From the NCBI GenBank assembly GCA_023807065.1, contig JAJJLU010000343.1:22864-86863 (forward strand): a stretch of DNA of 64,000 nucleotides. The letters run 5' to 3'. The position numbers and the translations under genes are program-made. Below the pieces are notes generated by a model. The model was not told where the DNA came from. It saw nothing but the letters and a program-made list of their open reading frames with translations, and made no database searches. This DNA is from Isotricha intestinalis. Lineage: Eukaryota > Ciliophora > Litostomatea > Vestibuliferida > Isotrichidae. Within the stretch, counting starts at the first letter, position 1. Each line of letters starts with the position of its first letter. Below, piece after piece: positions 32,455 to 42,400 of the stretch.

Positions 32455-33351
32455 TTAAATTTCTAAAGTTTCAAAAACATTTTCTAATTCTTTATTTCTA
32501 TAAACAAAATCAACAAAATTTGGAGCATAAATTTTAATAGGAAAATTAAATTGATCAAATAAATTAATATTACAATATGATTTAATCATAAAACCTAAAT
32601 AATATGGATCAATTAAAGGTATAAATTTAATAATATTTTCATTAAATTTTTCCTTTGAAAATTCTTCCATAAAATATTTACTTTCATTTTTTAAATAATT
32701 AATTACATTTTCAAAAACAAAAATAGGATGTCTATAATTAAAAGGAAGATTTTTTTCTAAAGATTCTAAATTTCTTTTTTTAATTGCTTTAACCATAAAT
32801 TTTAAAGATAAATAAATATAAATAAATTTTGTTTTAAACTTTTCTTTCATTATTATTATTTCTTCTGGAGATATATATGCAATATCTATTAATATTTTTT
32901 TCCCTGATTTTAAATTAGTTTTAATTAAATTAAATAATTTTTCTAAACTTTTTTTCCTATTTTCTCCTCCATTTGGTAAATAAATATAATTTTCTTTTAA
33001 AATTTTTGAAACTTTTTTCCATTCTTTTTCTGAATTTTCTTTTTTAAATTTAATTATAAATGGATTATGATTTTCATCACAATTATAATGTCTAACATAA
33101 TATGCTGTATTTTCTCCAAAAAAATTATTTAAATAATCAAAATCTTCTTTTTTCATTTTTTCTTTTAAAGAATTATATAATCCTTCTAATAATAAATTAT
33201 CATATTGAATTGATATTATATTTTCTTTTTCTTTCATTAATTTATTTATTAATGTTGTTTTTCCTGTACTACTTGTTCCTACTAAATATATTGTTTCATT
33301 TTCTTTAAATAAATCATCAAGTTTTTCTTTTAATTCATTATAAGAATTCAT
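32455..33351 (-). CDS. P-loop NTPase/kinase-like protein, unknown
   Basis: 298 residues. A clear Walker A motif, YLVGTSSTGKTTLINKL, lies near residues 20-40. A possible Walker B strand is KKILIDIAYI (about 150-160). The rest is helical and gives no further family signature. The size and the single P-loop near the N-terminus suit a nucleotide or small-molecule kinase, or a zeta-toxin-type fold, rather than an AAA+ or Ras-like GTPase (no NKxD seen). I do not recognise it. There is no membrane segment or signal peptide, so it is presumably cytosolic. Confidence 0.6.
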   Translation of the reverse strand: MNSYNELKEKLDDLFKENETIYLVGTSSTGKTTLINKLMKEKENIISIQYDNLLLEGLYNSLKEKMKKEDFDYLNNFFGENTAYYVRHYNCDENHNPFIIKFKKENSEKEWKKVSKILKENYIYLPNGGENRKKSLEKLFNLIKTNLKSGKKILIDIAYISPEEIIIMKEKFKTKFIYIYLSLKFMVKAIKKRNLESLEKNLPFNYRHPIFVFENVINYLKNESKYFMEEFSKEKFNENIIKFIPLIDPYYLGFMIKSYCNINLFDQFNFPIKIYAPNFVDFVYRNKELENVFETLEI

Positions 33352-33538
33352 TTCAATAAAAAAAATAATTATTTATTATTTATTTATATATTTATAATTA
33401 TTCTATTTAATATTATTTATATTGTTCATGTGTCATTATTCAATATTGAAAAAATAAAGATAATTATATTATATAAAATTAATAAAACAAACAAATTAAA
33501 ATCTATTTATTATAAAAATCTACTTTTACATTTTTAAT

Positions 33539-34571
33539 TTATAATATTTGAAATGAATCTTCAAAATTTGAGGTGTTAGGATCATTAATTTTTTTAATAG
33601 ATATTTTCGAATCATCTTCAATTAAAAATTTCTTCATATCTTCATTAATTTTTTTTTCTTCAATAACATCATAATCTAAATACTCTTCAATTTTTAAATC
33701 TTCTCCTTTTTCAATTATTTTAGCTTTAGTAAATTGATGTTTAACAATAAAATAAAAAGAAACATAATTAGATAAAGTTATTAATAAATCAGCAATTAAA
33801 TAGAAGAAATGTAACCAAAAAGTTAAAATAGTATTTGGAATAACTTGATTACTTTCTTTATATTCACTTTGATGAACAAAATTTTTTAAATAAATAAAAA
33901 TAAATTGATATATAGAACAAATAAATATAGTATATATTGTAGAATTTAATTGAATTAATCTAATTTCTGAAAATTTAGTATGATTAATATTTTGAGTTTT
34001 TTGAAATATTTGTTTAAATATGTTTGTAATGTGAATACCTGAAATTAACAATAATATACTTATAATAGAAGAAAAAATTGAATAACCTAAAACAATGTAT
34101 CTATCATCATAAGAAGGTAAAAGGAAAAATAATAAAGCATAAATAACGAGAACAGACCAATTAATAGTACTCAAAGTAACAAAAATTCTAAAATAAATAA
34201 TATATTTACATTTGATATAAAGGAAATGTAACTCCATAAATTTCTTGTTGAATAATTCTAAATAGCCTTCTTAAAATATATAAAACAATAAAAATTTGAA
34301 TTGCAATTCCTGTTTCTAATGGCATTTCATATCTTGTAAATAATGCAATTAATAATAAAATACATTCTAATATTCCTCCTAAAATTACTAAATTTTCAAA
34401 TTTTATTCTCTTGTAAAATTTAAGCATAGTTATTAATGCAAATATATGTGATATCATTACTGTTAATGTTGCTACTACTAAAAATATATTTCTATTTATT
34501 TATTTTATATTTTTTTACATTCCACATGAATATGATATTGCTTTTTTATCTACTAAACATAATGAATTCAT
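33539..34571 (-). CDS. Seven-span-like membrane protein with two tiny introns
   Basis: The gene is split in the genomic frame and becomes one product of about 327 residues when introns at 34492-34518 (27 nt) and 34188-34209 (22 nt) are removed. Exon 1 starts at ATG 34571 (MNSLCLVDKKAISYSCG). It joins to NIFLVVATLTVMISHIFAL, and exon 2 joins to IFVTLSTINW. About seven hydrophobic helices follow each other with short loops, then an acidic/basic C-terminal tail of about 75 residues (KIIEKGEDLKIEEYLDYD...). The layout resembles a GPCR or a THH1/TOM1-type seven-span protein, but I see no diagnostic motif. Both introns put an in-frame TAA directly after the splice donor. Confidence 0.65.
34188..34209 (-). 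other. Spliceosomal intron 2, 22 nt
   Basis: On the minus strand it starts GTAAATATAT and ends TATTTTAG, phase 2, after ...TTATATCAAAT. If retained, the frame reads ATG TAA. Removal restores one long reading frame between two otherwise overlapping frames. No transcript evidence. Confidence 0.75.
34492..34518 (-). other. Spliceosomal intron 1, 27 nt
   Basis: On the minus strand it starts GTAAAAAAAT and ends AATAAATAG, phase 2, after ...TCATGTGGAAT. If retained it gives ATG TAA in frame, although its length is a multiple of three. Removal joins MNSLC...SYSCGI to NIFLVVATLTV. Confidence 0.75.
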
Positions 34572-34726
34572 TTTTTTTTGAATAAAATAATAAAAAATAC
34601 TTAAATTTGTTTTTTATTTATATTATGATAAAACTTTTATTTTTTTATTTTAATTATATTTCTCTTTTTTATTTATTTATATTTTTTTTGATTAAAATTA
34701 ATGATATAATAATTTAATTAATATCT

Positions 34727-35629
34727 TTAACAACCAAACAACTTTTTATTAATATTTTCACAAAAAGTTTCAAAATCTTCTAATTTATTTTCATTATTTT
34801 TATTTCTTGAAATTTCATGATTATTATTTATATTTTTACAATTATAATAATTATTCTCTTTTCTTTTTGAACTATTATCATCAGAATAAGTTAAATTAAT
34901 ATCATCAATATTTGAAATAATTTTGCTATTATTATTACTTTCTTTTTTAGAAACAGAAACTGAGGAATTAATTGAATTTGAAGGTTTACTATCAAAAATT
35001 GAAGTATGTGAAATTAATGTTGATGAAAGATATGAATTTGTATTTTTTTCATTTAAATTATTATTTATATTATTATTATTTTTAATAATTTTATTATTAT
35101 TATTCATTTGATTTTTTAAAGTTTTTATATTATTTACTTGATTTAATAAATCTTTTTCTTGTTTTGAATTATTTTTTATGCTTTTAAATATTGGTTTTAA
35201 ATTATTTAATTTATGCTCATTTTTATTTACTTCAAAATAATTTTTATAATATTTATTTTGTTTTGAATGTGAATTTCTTTTTTTTCTATTTTTACTAATA
35301 GATCTATTTATATTTTCAATAAAAGTTTTCATATAATTAATATGTTCTTTTGAATTCAAAAAATTAAAATTAGGTTTTTCTAAATGTTTTGGAATTTTAA
35401 CATTTTTTTCAGAATTTAATTTAGTTTGATCTAAAGTAACACCTGAATTTGTATAATCAGAAGACATAAAAGATTTATTTTCAGGACTATGTTTATTTTT
35501 ATAAATATAATTATTATTTTTAATCATTTCCATTTTACAATAAGAAGGAGTTTTTTTATGCCTTTTTTCATACTTTTTCTTTATTGGATCCATTGTTCCT
35601 ATTATATTATATAAAGTCAATTTCTTCAT
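34727..35629 (-). CDS. Asn/Ser/Lys-rich protein, unknown
   Basis: About 300 residues from ATG 35629 (MKKLTLYNIIGTMDPIKKKY); a later Met at MDPIKKKYEK is an alternative start. It has no membrane span or recognisable domain. Residues from about 160 on are dominated by Asn, Lys and Ser runs. A mildly ordered piece, NFLNSKEHINYMKTFIENIN, lies near residue 95-115. Composition suggests an intrinsically disordered protein. Codon pattern and length support a real gene. Confidence 0.5.
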   Translation of the reverse strand: MKKLTLYNIIGTMDPIKKKYEKRHKKTPSYCKMEMIKNNNYIYKNKHSPENKSFMSSDYTNSGVTLDQTKLNSEKNVKIPKHLEKPNFNFLNSKEHINYMKTFIENINRSISKNRKKRNSHSKQNKYYKNYFEVNKNEHKLNNLKPIFKSIKNNSKQEKDLLNQVNNIKTLKNQMNNNNKIIKNNNNINNNLNEKNTNSYLSSTLISHTSIFDSKPSNSINSSVSVSKKESNNNSKIISNIDDINLTYSDDNSSKRKENNYYNCKNINNNHEISRNKNNENKLEDFETFCENINKKLFGC

Positions 35630-36323
35630 TTTTATTTTAAAAATCAATCTTAATTAAATTATAAACTGAATGAACCAAATATTTCTAATAATTAAATAAA
35701 AAAAATCAATTTAATAATTAAATAATTATTAAAAATATAAAAAAACAAAGGAATAATAAATAAAAATTTAATATAATAAAACATTTATTAAAAAGTATTT
35801 ATAATAATAAAAGTATTTTTAATCTTTGATTTTTTATAATAATTAAAAATAAACTTAAAAATAACTAATCTATTGATTAACATTATTGAAAATCAATATT
35901 AAAAAGTTATTTATATTATAAATATAATTCCTGTTTAAAAAATATAAATATCGCCATAAAATTATTTATTTTATTATATTTATTTATAGTTGATTTAGGA
36001 TTTTGATATTTTCATTATTTTAATTATTATAAAATATAGACTTTCTCCTTCAAATAATAATGCTTTTTTTAATTAAAATTATATTTTAATTCCATAAAAA
36101 AAATTATTTTAAACTAATATGTTTTAATTGAAAAAATAAGATTTTAAATTGCCATTACCAATTCTAAATCCATTTTATAATAATATGAGTTTAGAAGTTT
36201 ATGGCAAAAAATAATTTCTTAAATGGCCTGTGATTAATTTATTATAATAATTCACACTAAGTTAAAATAAGAAAACAATAAAAAAATATTCAAAAAAAAT
36301 AATATTCTATTTTTTAAATATTT
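35630..36323. other. Divergent intergenic region, about 690 bp
   Basis: Lies between two start codons. At about 36146-36211 the plus strand has a 22-codon coding-like scrap (KLPLPILNPFYNN...EVYGKK) that ends in TAA and is followed by FLKWPVINLL in the same frame. It may be a relic with an internal stop. Otherwise A/T-rich, presumably two promoters. Confidence 0.3.
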
Positions 36324-37334
36324 ATGTTAATTAATTTAATTATTTCCCTTTTAATAATGGATGCAGTAATAATAATTAAAAGACTAAAATCAAAAAAAGA
36401 CAAAAATTATTCTATAAAATTATCATATAACAATGAAATACATATATTTATTACAAGAGAAGGTGAAATAAATCAACAATTTAATTTAGACATTTCTTTA
36501 GAAGAATTTTGTAAAATAAATCAATATTTTTCTACATTTAAAACTCCAAATGATTTATTAAATGAATTAAATGAAAGATTAAATTCTTGTGAATTAATTG
36601 AGGATGAAATGGATGATTTAATTTTAAAAATTTTTATTCCTAAAAGAGATGAAGAAATTTCATTAAAAATAAAAAAAAAAAATATTAATACAATAGATAT
36701 TTATCAGTTAATAGAACAATTAAATAAAAAAGTAGAAAGTTTAGAAAAAGTAATTCAAAAATTAAAAGAAGAAAATAAAAAAATAAAAGAAGATTTAAAT
36801 TCTATAAATAAAGAAAATGATTTTTTAAAATTCGAAAAAAAACAATTTAATTTTCAAATAAATAAATTAGAAGAAAAAATAAAACAATTAAAAAATGAAA
36901 ATGAAAAAAATAATTTTCATTGGATTAATGATGAAGTTATAATAGAAAATTGTTCTAAATATTATAAAAATTTTTCTCCTGAAATAATATTAAATAAATC
37001 AACTATAAACAAATATTATTTATCAAATGGAATAAAAGATCATTTTATTGAATTTTCATTTATTAAAACATATTTTTTAAAATCAATAAGAATTTCAATT
37101 TTAGAATATGAATGTTCACTTAGAAAATTTAGTATTGAAATTTATAATAAAAATGGAAATAAATATCTTGTAGGGTTATTTGTCAGAGAAAAATATACTG
37201 ATAATGTTGGATTTCAAGAATTTCCTATTGAAAAATATTGTAAAAAACTTAGATTAAATTTAATTGATAATTGGGGAAGTGGAGGAGGTAATTATATATT
37301 AATTAATAAAATCGAATTTTTAGTGTCTAATTAA
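36324..37334 (+). CDS. Coiled-coil protein with C-terminal galactose-binding-like (F5/8C/discoidin-like) domain
   Basis: 336 residues. If the first ATG is used, the protein begins with a short hydrophobic stretch (LINLIISLLIM). The second Met (residue 12, MDAVIIIKRLKSK) gives a soluble protein and I prefer it. Residues about 135-200 form a heptad-rich coiled coil (LNKKVESLEKVIQKLKEEN). The last 130 residues look like a jelly-roll: HFIEFSFIKTYFLKSIRISI, FSIEIYNKNGNKYLVGLF, and a final LRLNLIDNWGSGGGNYILIN with KIEFLV. That order of strands fits discoidin/APC10-type folds found in intracellular BTB-linked and other proteins. Ligand is unknown. Confidence 0.55.
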   Translation: MLINLIISLLIMDAVIIIKRLKSKKDKNYSIKLSYNNEIHIFITREGEINQQFNLDISLEEFCKINQYFSTFKTPNDLLNELNERLNSCELIEDEMDDLILKIFIPKRDEEISLKIKKKNINTIDIYQLIEQLNKKVESLEKVIQKLKEENKKIKEDLNSINKENDFLKFEKKQFNFQINKLEEKIKQLKNENEKNNFHWINDEVIIENCSKYYKNFSPEIILNKSTINKYYLSNGIKDHFIEFSFIKTYFLKSIRISILEYECSLRKFSIEIYNKNGNKYLVGLFVREKYTDNVGFQEFPIEKYCKKLRLNLIDNWGSGGGNYILINKIEFLVSN

Positions 37335-37469
37335 TTTTCATATAATATTTTTTATAAAGAAAAAATCAAACTTATTTTTAGTGAATTTTTTATTTATTTA
37401 TTTTAAAAAAATATTTAAATATATTATAAAGAAATAATAATTGTATAAATATATTATTATATATTAATA

Positions 37470-39101
37470 TTATATTATTTCTTTATCAATATTAAATTCT
37501 TTTATTTCTTTTTCAGTTATATTATCATATACTAAATTAATTTGTTCACATAATTCTTTTGATAAATTATATTTTTGAAAAGAATAAGTAATTAATTCTT
37601 TTATAATATCTTTTGAAATTTGACATTCATTCATATTTTGTATAACAGACATTATTTTAGAAAAAGAAACATTTTCTTTAAAAGAATTTTCAATAACATT
37701 ATTATTTTCTTTTATTTTATCAAAATCTAAAGAAATATTTTGATTTAAATAATCAATCCAAAAATCAGTTTTTTTTAATAATTTATTATCTTTTATAAAA
37801 TTAATTAAATATATTTTTTTATTATTTTTATTAACATAAAAATATGTTTGAGACATTATAAATATTAATTTTGTGTTATTAATATTTTTATCTATATTAA
37901 TAAATTCCATAATTTCTTTCATCATTAAACCAAAATTTTTAAAAGCTTCATTATTTTTAATTTGTAAATTTCCTGTTGTTCTTTTTTTATTAATATATTT
38001 TAAAAAATAAGTTCTATAAAATTCTTCTTTTAAATAGTCATTAATTGTATTAATTGATTTATTATCAATTTCACTTTTTTCAATTAATTTTGTTAAAAAT
38101 TCTCTTACTTTAAATTTTTTTCTTTCTTGTTCAATATCAATATCATTTTTAATAAAAGGATATTTTTCAATAATTCTTTCTAAAATTTTTAAATTATTTT
38201 CAGTTTTTAATAAATTAATATTCAAAGAATTATCATTTTCTTCTTCTTTAATTTTATTTAATGTTTCAAAATTATATTTAATAATAGGAAATTGAATATC
38301 AGTAAAATCATAAGTTTCTTTGATTTCAATTTCTTCTTTTTTTATTTCTTCTTTAGTATATAAAAATAAAGGAGTATTTTTAGTAACAAAACTAAATATT
38401 TTAATTAATTGAATTGTAGTATAGTTTAAAAATTTAGAAGAAAGATTTTTATGTTTTTTATGTTCATTTAATATTTCAATTGAAGCTGGAAGAATAGTAT
38501 TACTATAATTATTTAATTCTTTATTTGTTTTTAAATATTTTTCATAATATGTATTTATGTTATTTTCTTTCGTAATTTCCCAATCAAATATATTTTCATT
38601 TTCATAAAATTTTTCTATTTCATTATAAACTTTAATATAATTTTTAAAATTATTAAAATTTTCATTATATTTTTCCCCAAAATCAATTTTTATTTTATTA
38701 TACATCATTAGAAATTCATCATATTTAATAGAACTTTGTTCAATTTTCTTTGCTATTGATACTCTTATTTCTAATAAATCAGAAGAAATTTTTTGAAATA
38801 ATTCTTGATTTTTTAATAATATAGTATAAAATATTTTATGAAAAAATGTATGTTGATCTGAATTACCAAAATTGGATTGAATTTCATTTATTAAATTTTT
38901 TAATGATTCTATGAAACATGTTAAAAATGAATGATAATTTGAAAGTATATTTTGCATATTTCCTAATGAATATTCTAATGAAAGTTTACTACTTATTTCA
39001 TCTAATATTTCATCTACTTTTTTTTTCATATTTTCATTTTTTTTTCTAAATAATTCTATATTTTTTTCAATGTTACTTTTCTCTTTATCATTTGAAGTCA
39101 T
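37470..39101 (-). CDS. F-BAR-like coiled coil with SBF2/KIAA0513-like C-terminal domain
   Basis: 543 residues, soluble. Residues 1-240 are long amphipathic helices (SLEYSLGNMQNILSNYHSFL, FGEKYNENFNNFKNYIKVYN) of the kind seen in F-BAR membrane-bending domains. Residues about 370-540 match the pattern of the SBF2/KIAA0513 helical domain: FGLMMKEIMEFI, then LIFIMSQTYFYVNKNNKKIY, then LKKTDFWIDYL. Such proteins are linked to membrane traffic. Both assignments come from pattern memory, the second more convincing than the first. It is convergent with the previous gene, with 135 bp between stops. Confidence 0.5.
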   Translation of the reverse strand: MTSNDKEKSNIEKNIELFRKKNENMKKKVDEILDEISSKLSLEYSLGNMQNILSNYHSFLTCFIESLKNLINEIQSNFGNSDQHTFFHKIFYTILLKNQELFQKISSDLLEIRVSIAKKIEQSSIKYDEFLMMYNKIKIDFGEKYNENFNNFKNYIKVYNEIEKFYENENIFDWEITKENNINTYYEKYLKTNKELNNYSNTILPASIEILNEHKKHKNLSSKFLNYTTIQLIKIFSFVTKNTPLFLYTKEEIKKEEIEIKETYDFTDIQFPIIKYNFETLNKIKEEENDNSLNINLLKTENNLKILERIIEKYPFIKNDIDIEQERKKFKVREFLTKLIEKSEIDNKSINTINDYLKEEFYRTYFLKYINKKRTTGNLQIKNNEAFKNFGLMMKEIMEFINIDKNINNTKLIFIMSQTYFYVNKNNKKIYLINFIKDNKLLKKTDFWIDYLNQNISLDFDKIKENNNVIENSFKENVSFSKIMSVIQNMNECQISKDIIKELITYSFQKYNLSKELCEQINLVYDNITEKEIKEFNIDKEII

Positions 39102-39491
39102 TATTAAATATATTAATTTTTTATTTAAATAATTGTAAAATAATTTATTAAATATATATTGTTTAATGAGAATTAAAAATCATATTCAACAAATGAAATT
39201 ATAAAATTTATAAGAATTTTTGTTATTATTATTTTTGATATAAATGACTTTGTGATTTATAATTCAAATGAAAGTATCCTTTAGTCCTTAATTAAGTTTA
39301 AAGAAAAATTTAAAAGGGTATTTTATAAAAAATTAAAAAATTAACACATTAATAAAAGTTCAAAATTTATAATTAAAAAATAATAAAAATTTTCCATTCA
39401 TTAATTATATATCTTATTCTTTAATATAAATTATTTATATAGTAAAATAAATTTATAAAAAAACAATCCTTTCAACTTTAAACTTTTTAAA
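39102..39491. other. Intergenic, 390 bp
   Basis: Between two minus-strand genes, with A/T-rich sequence only. No tRNA-like or hairpin structure seen. Confidence 0.4.
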
Positions 39492-42400
39492 TTACATAAA
39501 CAAATCAAGAAATCTACATATATAAAATAAAATTTTTAATTTGAATTTTAAAGATAAATATCTAAATATAGCTATAATAAAACATAAACCAAAAGGTAAA
39601 ATTAGAGTTATAATAAAACTTTCAATAGTTCCTAACATCCACAATTTTTGACTATTCTGATAAACAGCACAAAAAGCAGAACAATAATACCAAAAAAGTA
39701 ATTCAAAAAGAAAAACAATAGTAAAAAAGAAAAATAATTTAATTTTTAAATTTTTTAATATTTTCTTACATAATTCTTTATATTTTTCAGTATTATTTTC
39801 TTTTTGTAAAACTTTTTCTAAATTTGATTTTGAATTACTTAAAATTCCTAAACAAAAACTTAAGAAAAAAGAAACAATAAGTGAATAAACAGATTTAGGT
39901 AAATCTGAAATAAAATCAACAACTCCATTTCTACTATAAGCTTTACTAATATAATCATCAGTATAAAAAAAAGCATTTAATGTAAATTCTAATCCAATTG
40001 AAAATAATATTAATACTATTTTTATTATTCTTAATTCTAAAAATGATTCTACTATAAATGTACTTATTATTATTTGATTTATTTGAAGATAATCCCAATA
40101 TATTTTTATTATTGATCTTAAATCTTTATTTATTGCTTCATCATATTTCATATCATTAAAATCATTATTATAATTTGTTTTTTTTTCATTTTTTTCTTTT
40201 TTTTCAATATTACTTTTTCTAAATTCTTTATCTGTATATTTATGAAATGCTGTTTCTTTATTTAATGAAGCTGTTGAATATTTGGTTGATGAAATTGAAC
40301 TTTGTCTATGATGATGATTATATAATGTTAAAATATTTTCTTTATTATTTGAAACAAATTTTGATCTTTTCTTTTTATATGATTTAAATGAATCACAATG
40401 AGATTCGCACTCAGAATAATTATTATTTAATGTTTTATAATTAATTTTTGATTTTCTAAAATCATTAGATAAACTTCTTTTTATATAAATATCATCATTT
40501 CCAATATCATAATCATAATTAGAACAAGATATTTTTTTAGTTAAATTATAATCAATTTTTTTTTCAATATCTTCATTTATAATTTCATTTAATTCGGTAT
40601 TAAAATTTTCTTGTACTTCATTATTTTTATTATCTTCATTATCATCTAAAGAATCATCAATTGTAAAAACAATGCTTGATTGAAATAAACCACTTTTTTT
40701 TGGTGGATTTGATTTATTTAATTCTTTACTTGTATTAATATTATATTCTGTGTCTTTATTATTATCATTCATATTATATTTAATTTTATTATTTTCAGGT
40801 TCAAATAATATTAAAAAATTCCTTATTGGTCTAATTCCATTTCTAAAATAATATATTGTTGATAAAATAGTCAAAATAAAAACACCAATCATAATCCAAC
40901 AACCATAATTTTTTTTCATAATATTCCAATTAAAAACTAAATTATAACATTTAATAACGAAAAAATTCCAAGTGAATAAATTTGAAGTAAAAGCATTTTT
41001 CATATTATTAAAAGATAAAGGTTTTGCGTTATTAATACTTTCAATATTTTCTTCAGGATCACAATTACATATAACATTCATATTATCATAATCAATATGA
41101 TCATATGTACAATCAATTTCACAAAAAGAAATATTTTGATAATAATCTGCTCTTCTATCTTTTAAAGTAACATCAGTTCCATTTTCTGAAGAAAAAGGAT
41201 GACATAAATTATTAAAAAAAGAATTATTTGCTTTATATATATCTATCCCTTTTTGATATAATTCTTCAGCTAAATTTAAATTTAAATCATCTATATTTAT
41301 TAGTGGCTTTTCAATATTAATATTTTCACATAATGAAGAATCTAATTTATTTCCTTTAAAATCATATAAATAAAAAAAAACTTGATTAACAGGAGAATTT
41401 TCAATACTTTTATCAACTTTAAGCATAATAATATCTTCATTTTGAGGAATATGATAATAATTTTTTAAATATTGATAACATTCATTTAATTCAATAGTAG
41501 AAAGTTTAGCTTCATGAGCAATAATATTAATAATATCAGTATCATGAATTTCATAAACTTGAATAGTAATATCATCACCTTTAATTAAACTATCTGAAGA
41601 AGTATATAATCTAATATTATCATCAATTTTATCAATAATTGAATCAGTATCATTTGAATGAATTGAATTAATTATACAATTATTATTTAATATTTTAGTA
41701 TCTTTTGGACATTCATCAACACATTCTTTAATATATTCATAAATATATTTACCTTCTGGACATTCTTTATAACATTCATAATTATATTTATATAATGCTT
41801 TTGGACATTTTTCTATACAATTTGATTTATATAATATTAATGATTTGTTTTTACATGAATTACAATTTTGATAACTTTCTATTCCACTTGTTTCACAAGT
41901 TTCACATTTTTCATAACATAAATAATATTTATTATTTGATAAGTAATAATTATGTGATGGTAATGTTGATTCATTAAAACAATTTGATTCACTTATTCCT
42001 TCTACATTATAATATCCTTCCCCTATATTACATTTAATACAATCTAAATTTTCTTTTCCATAACAACTTTCACAAGCTTCATTACATTTTTCATATAATT
42101 TAGTTATTGTATTTAGGAAATATCCTTCTTCAATTGTTTCATCATTATAACAATTTTTTGTTCCTTTTTTAAAATAATAATTATCCATACATTTAATACA
42201 TTCAATATTATCATTATCATAAGTACATTCTTTACAAAATTCATTACATAAATCCCAATAATTATCTCTTAAAAAATATCCTAAATTTGTCATTGAAGAA
42301 TCATGACAATTATTTGTATCTTTAATTTTATAATAATTATCTATACATATTTCACATTTTAAATCTTCTAATTTTATATTTTCATTTTCAATTGGAGCTC

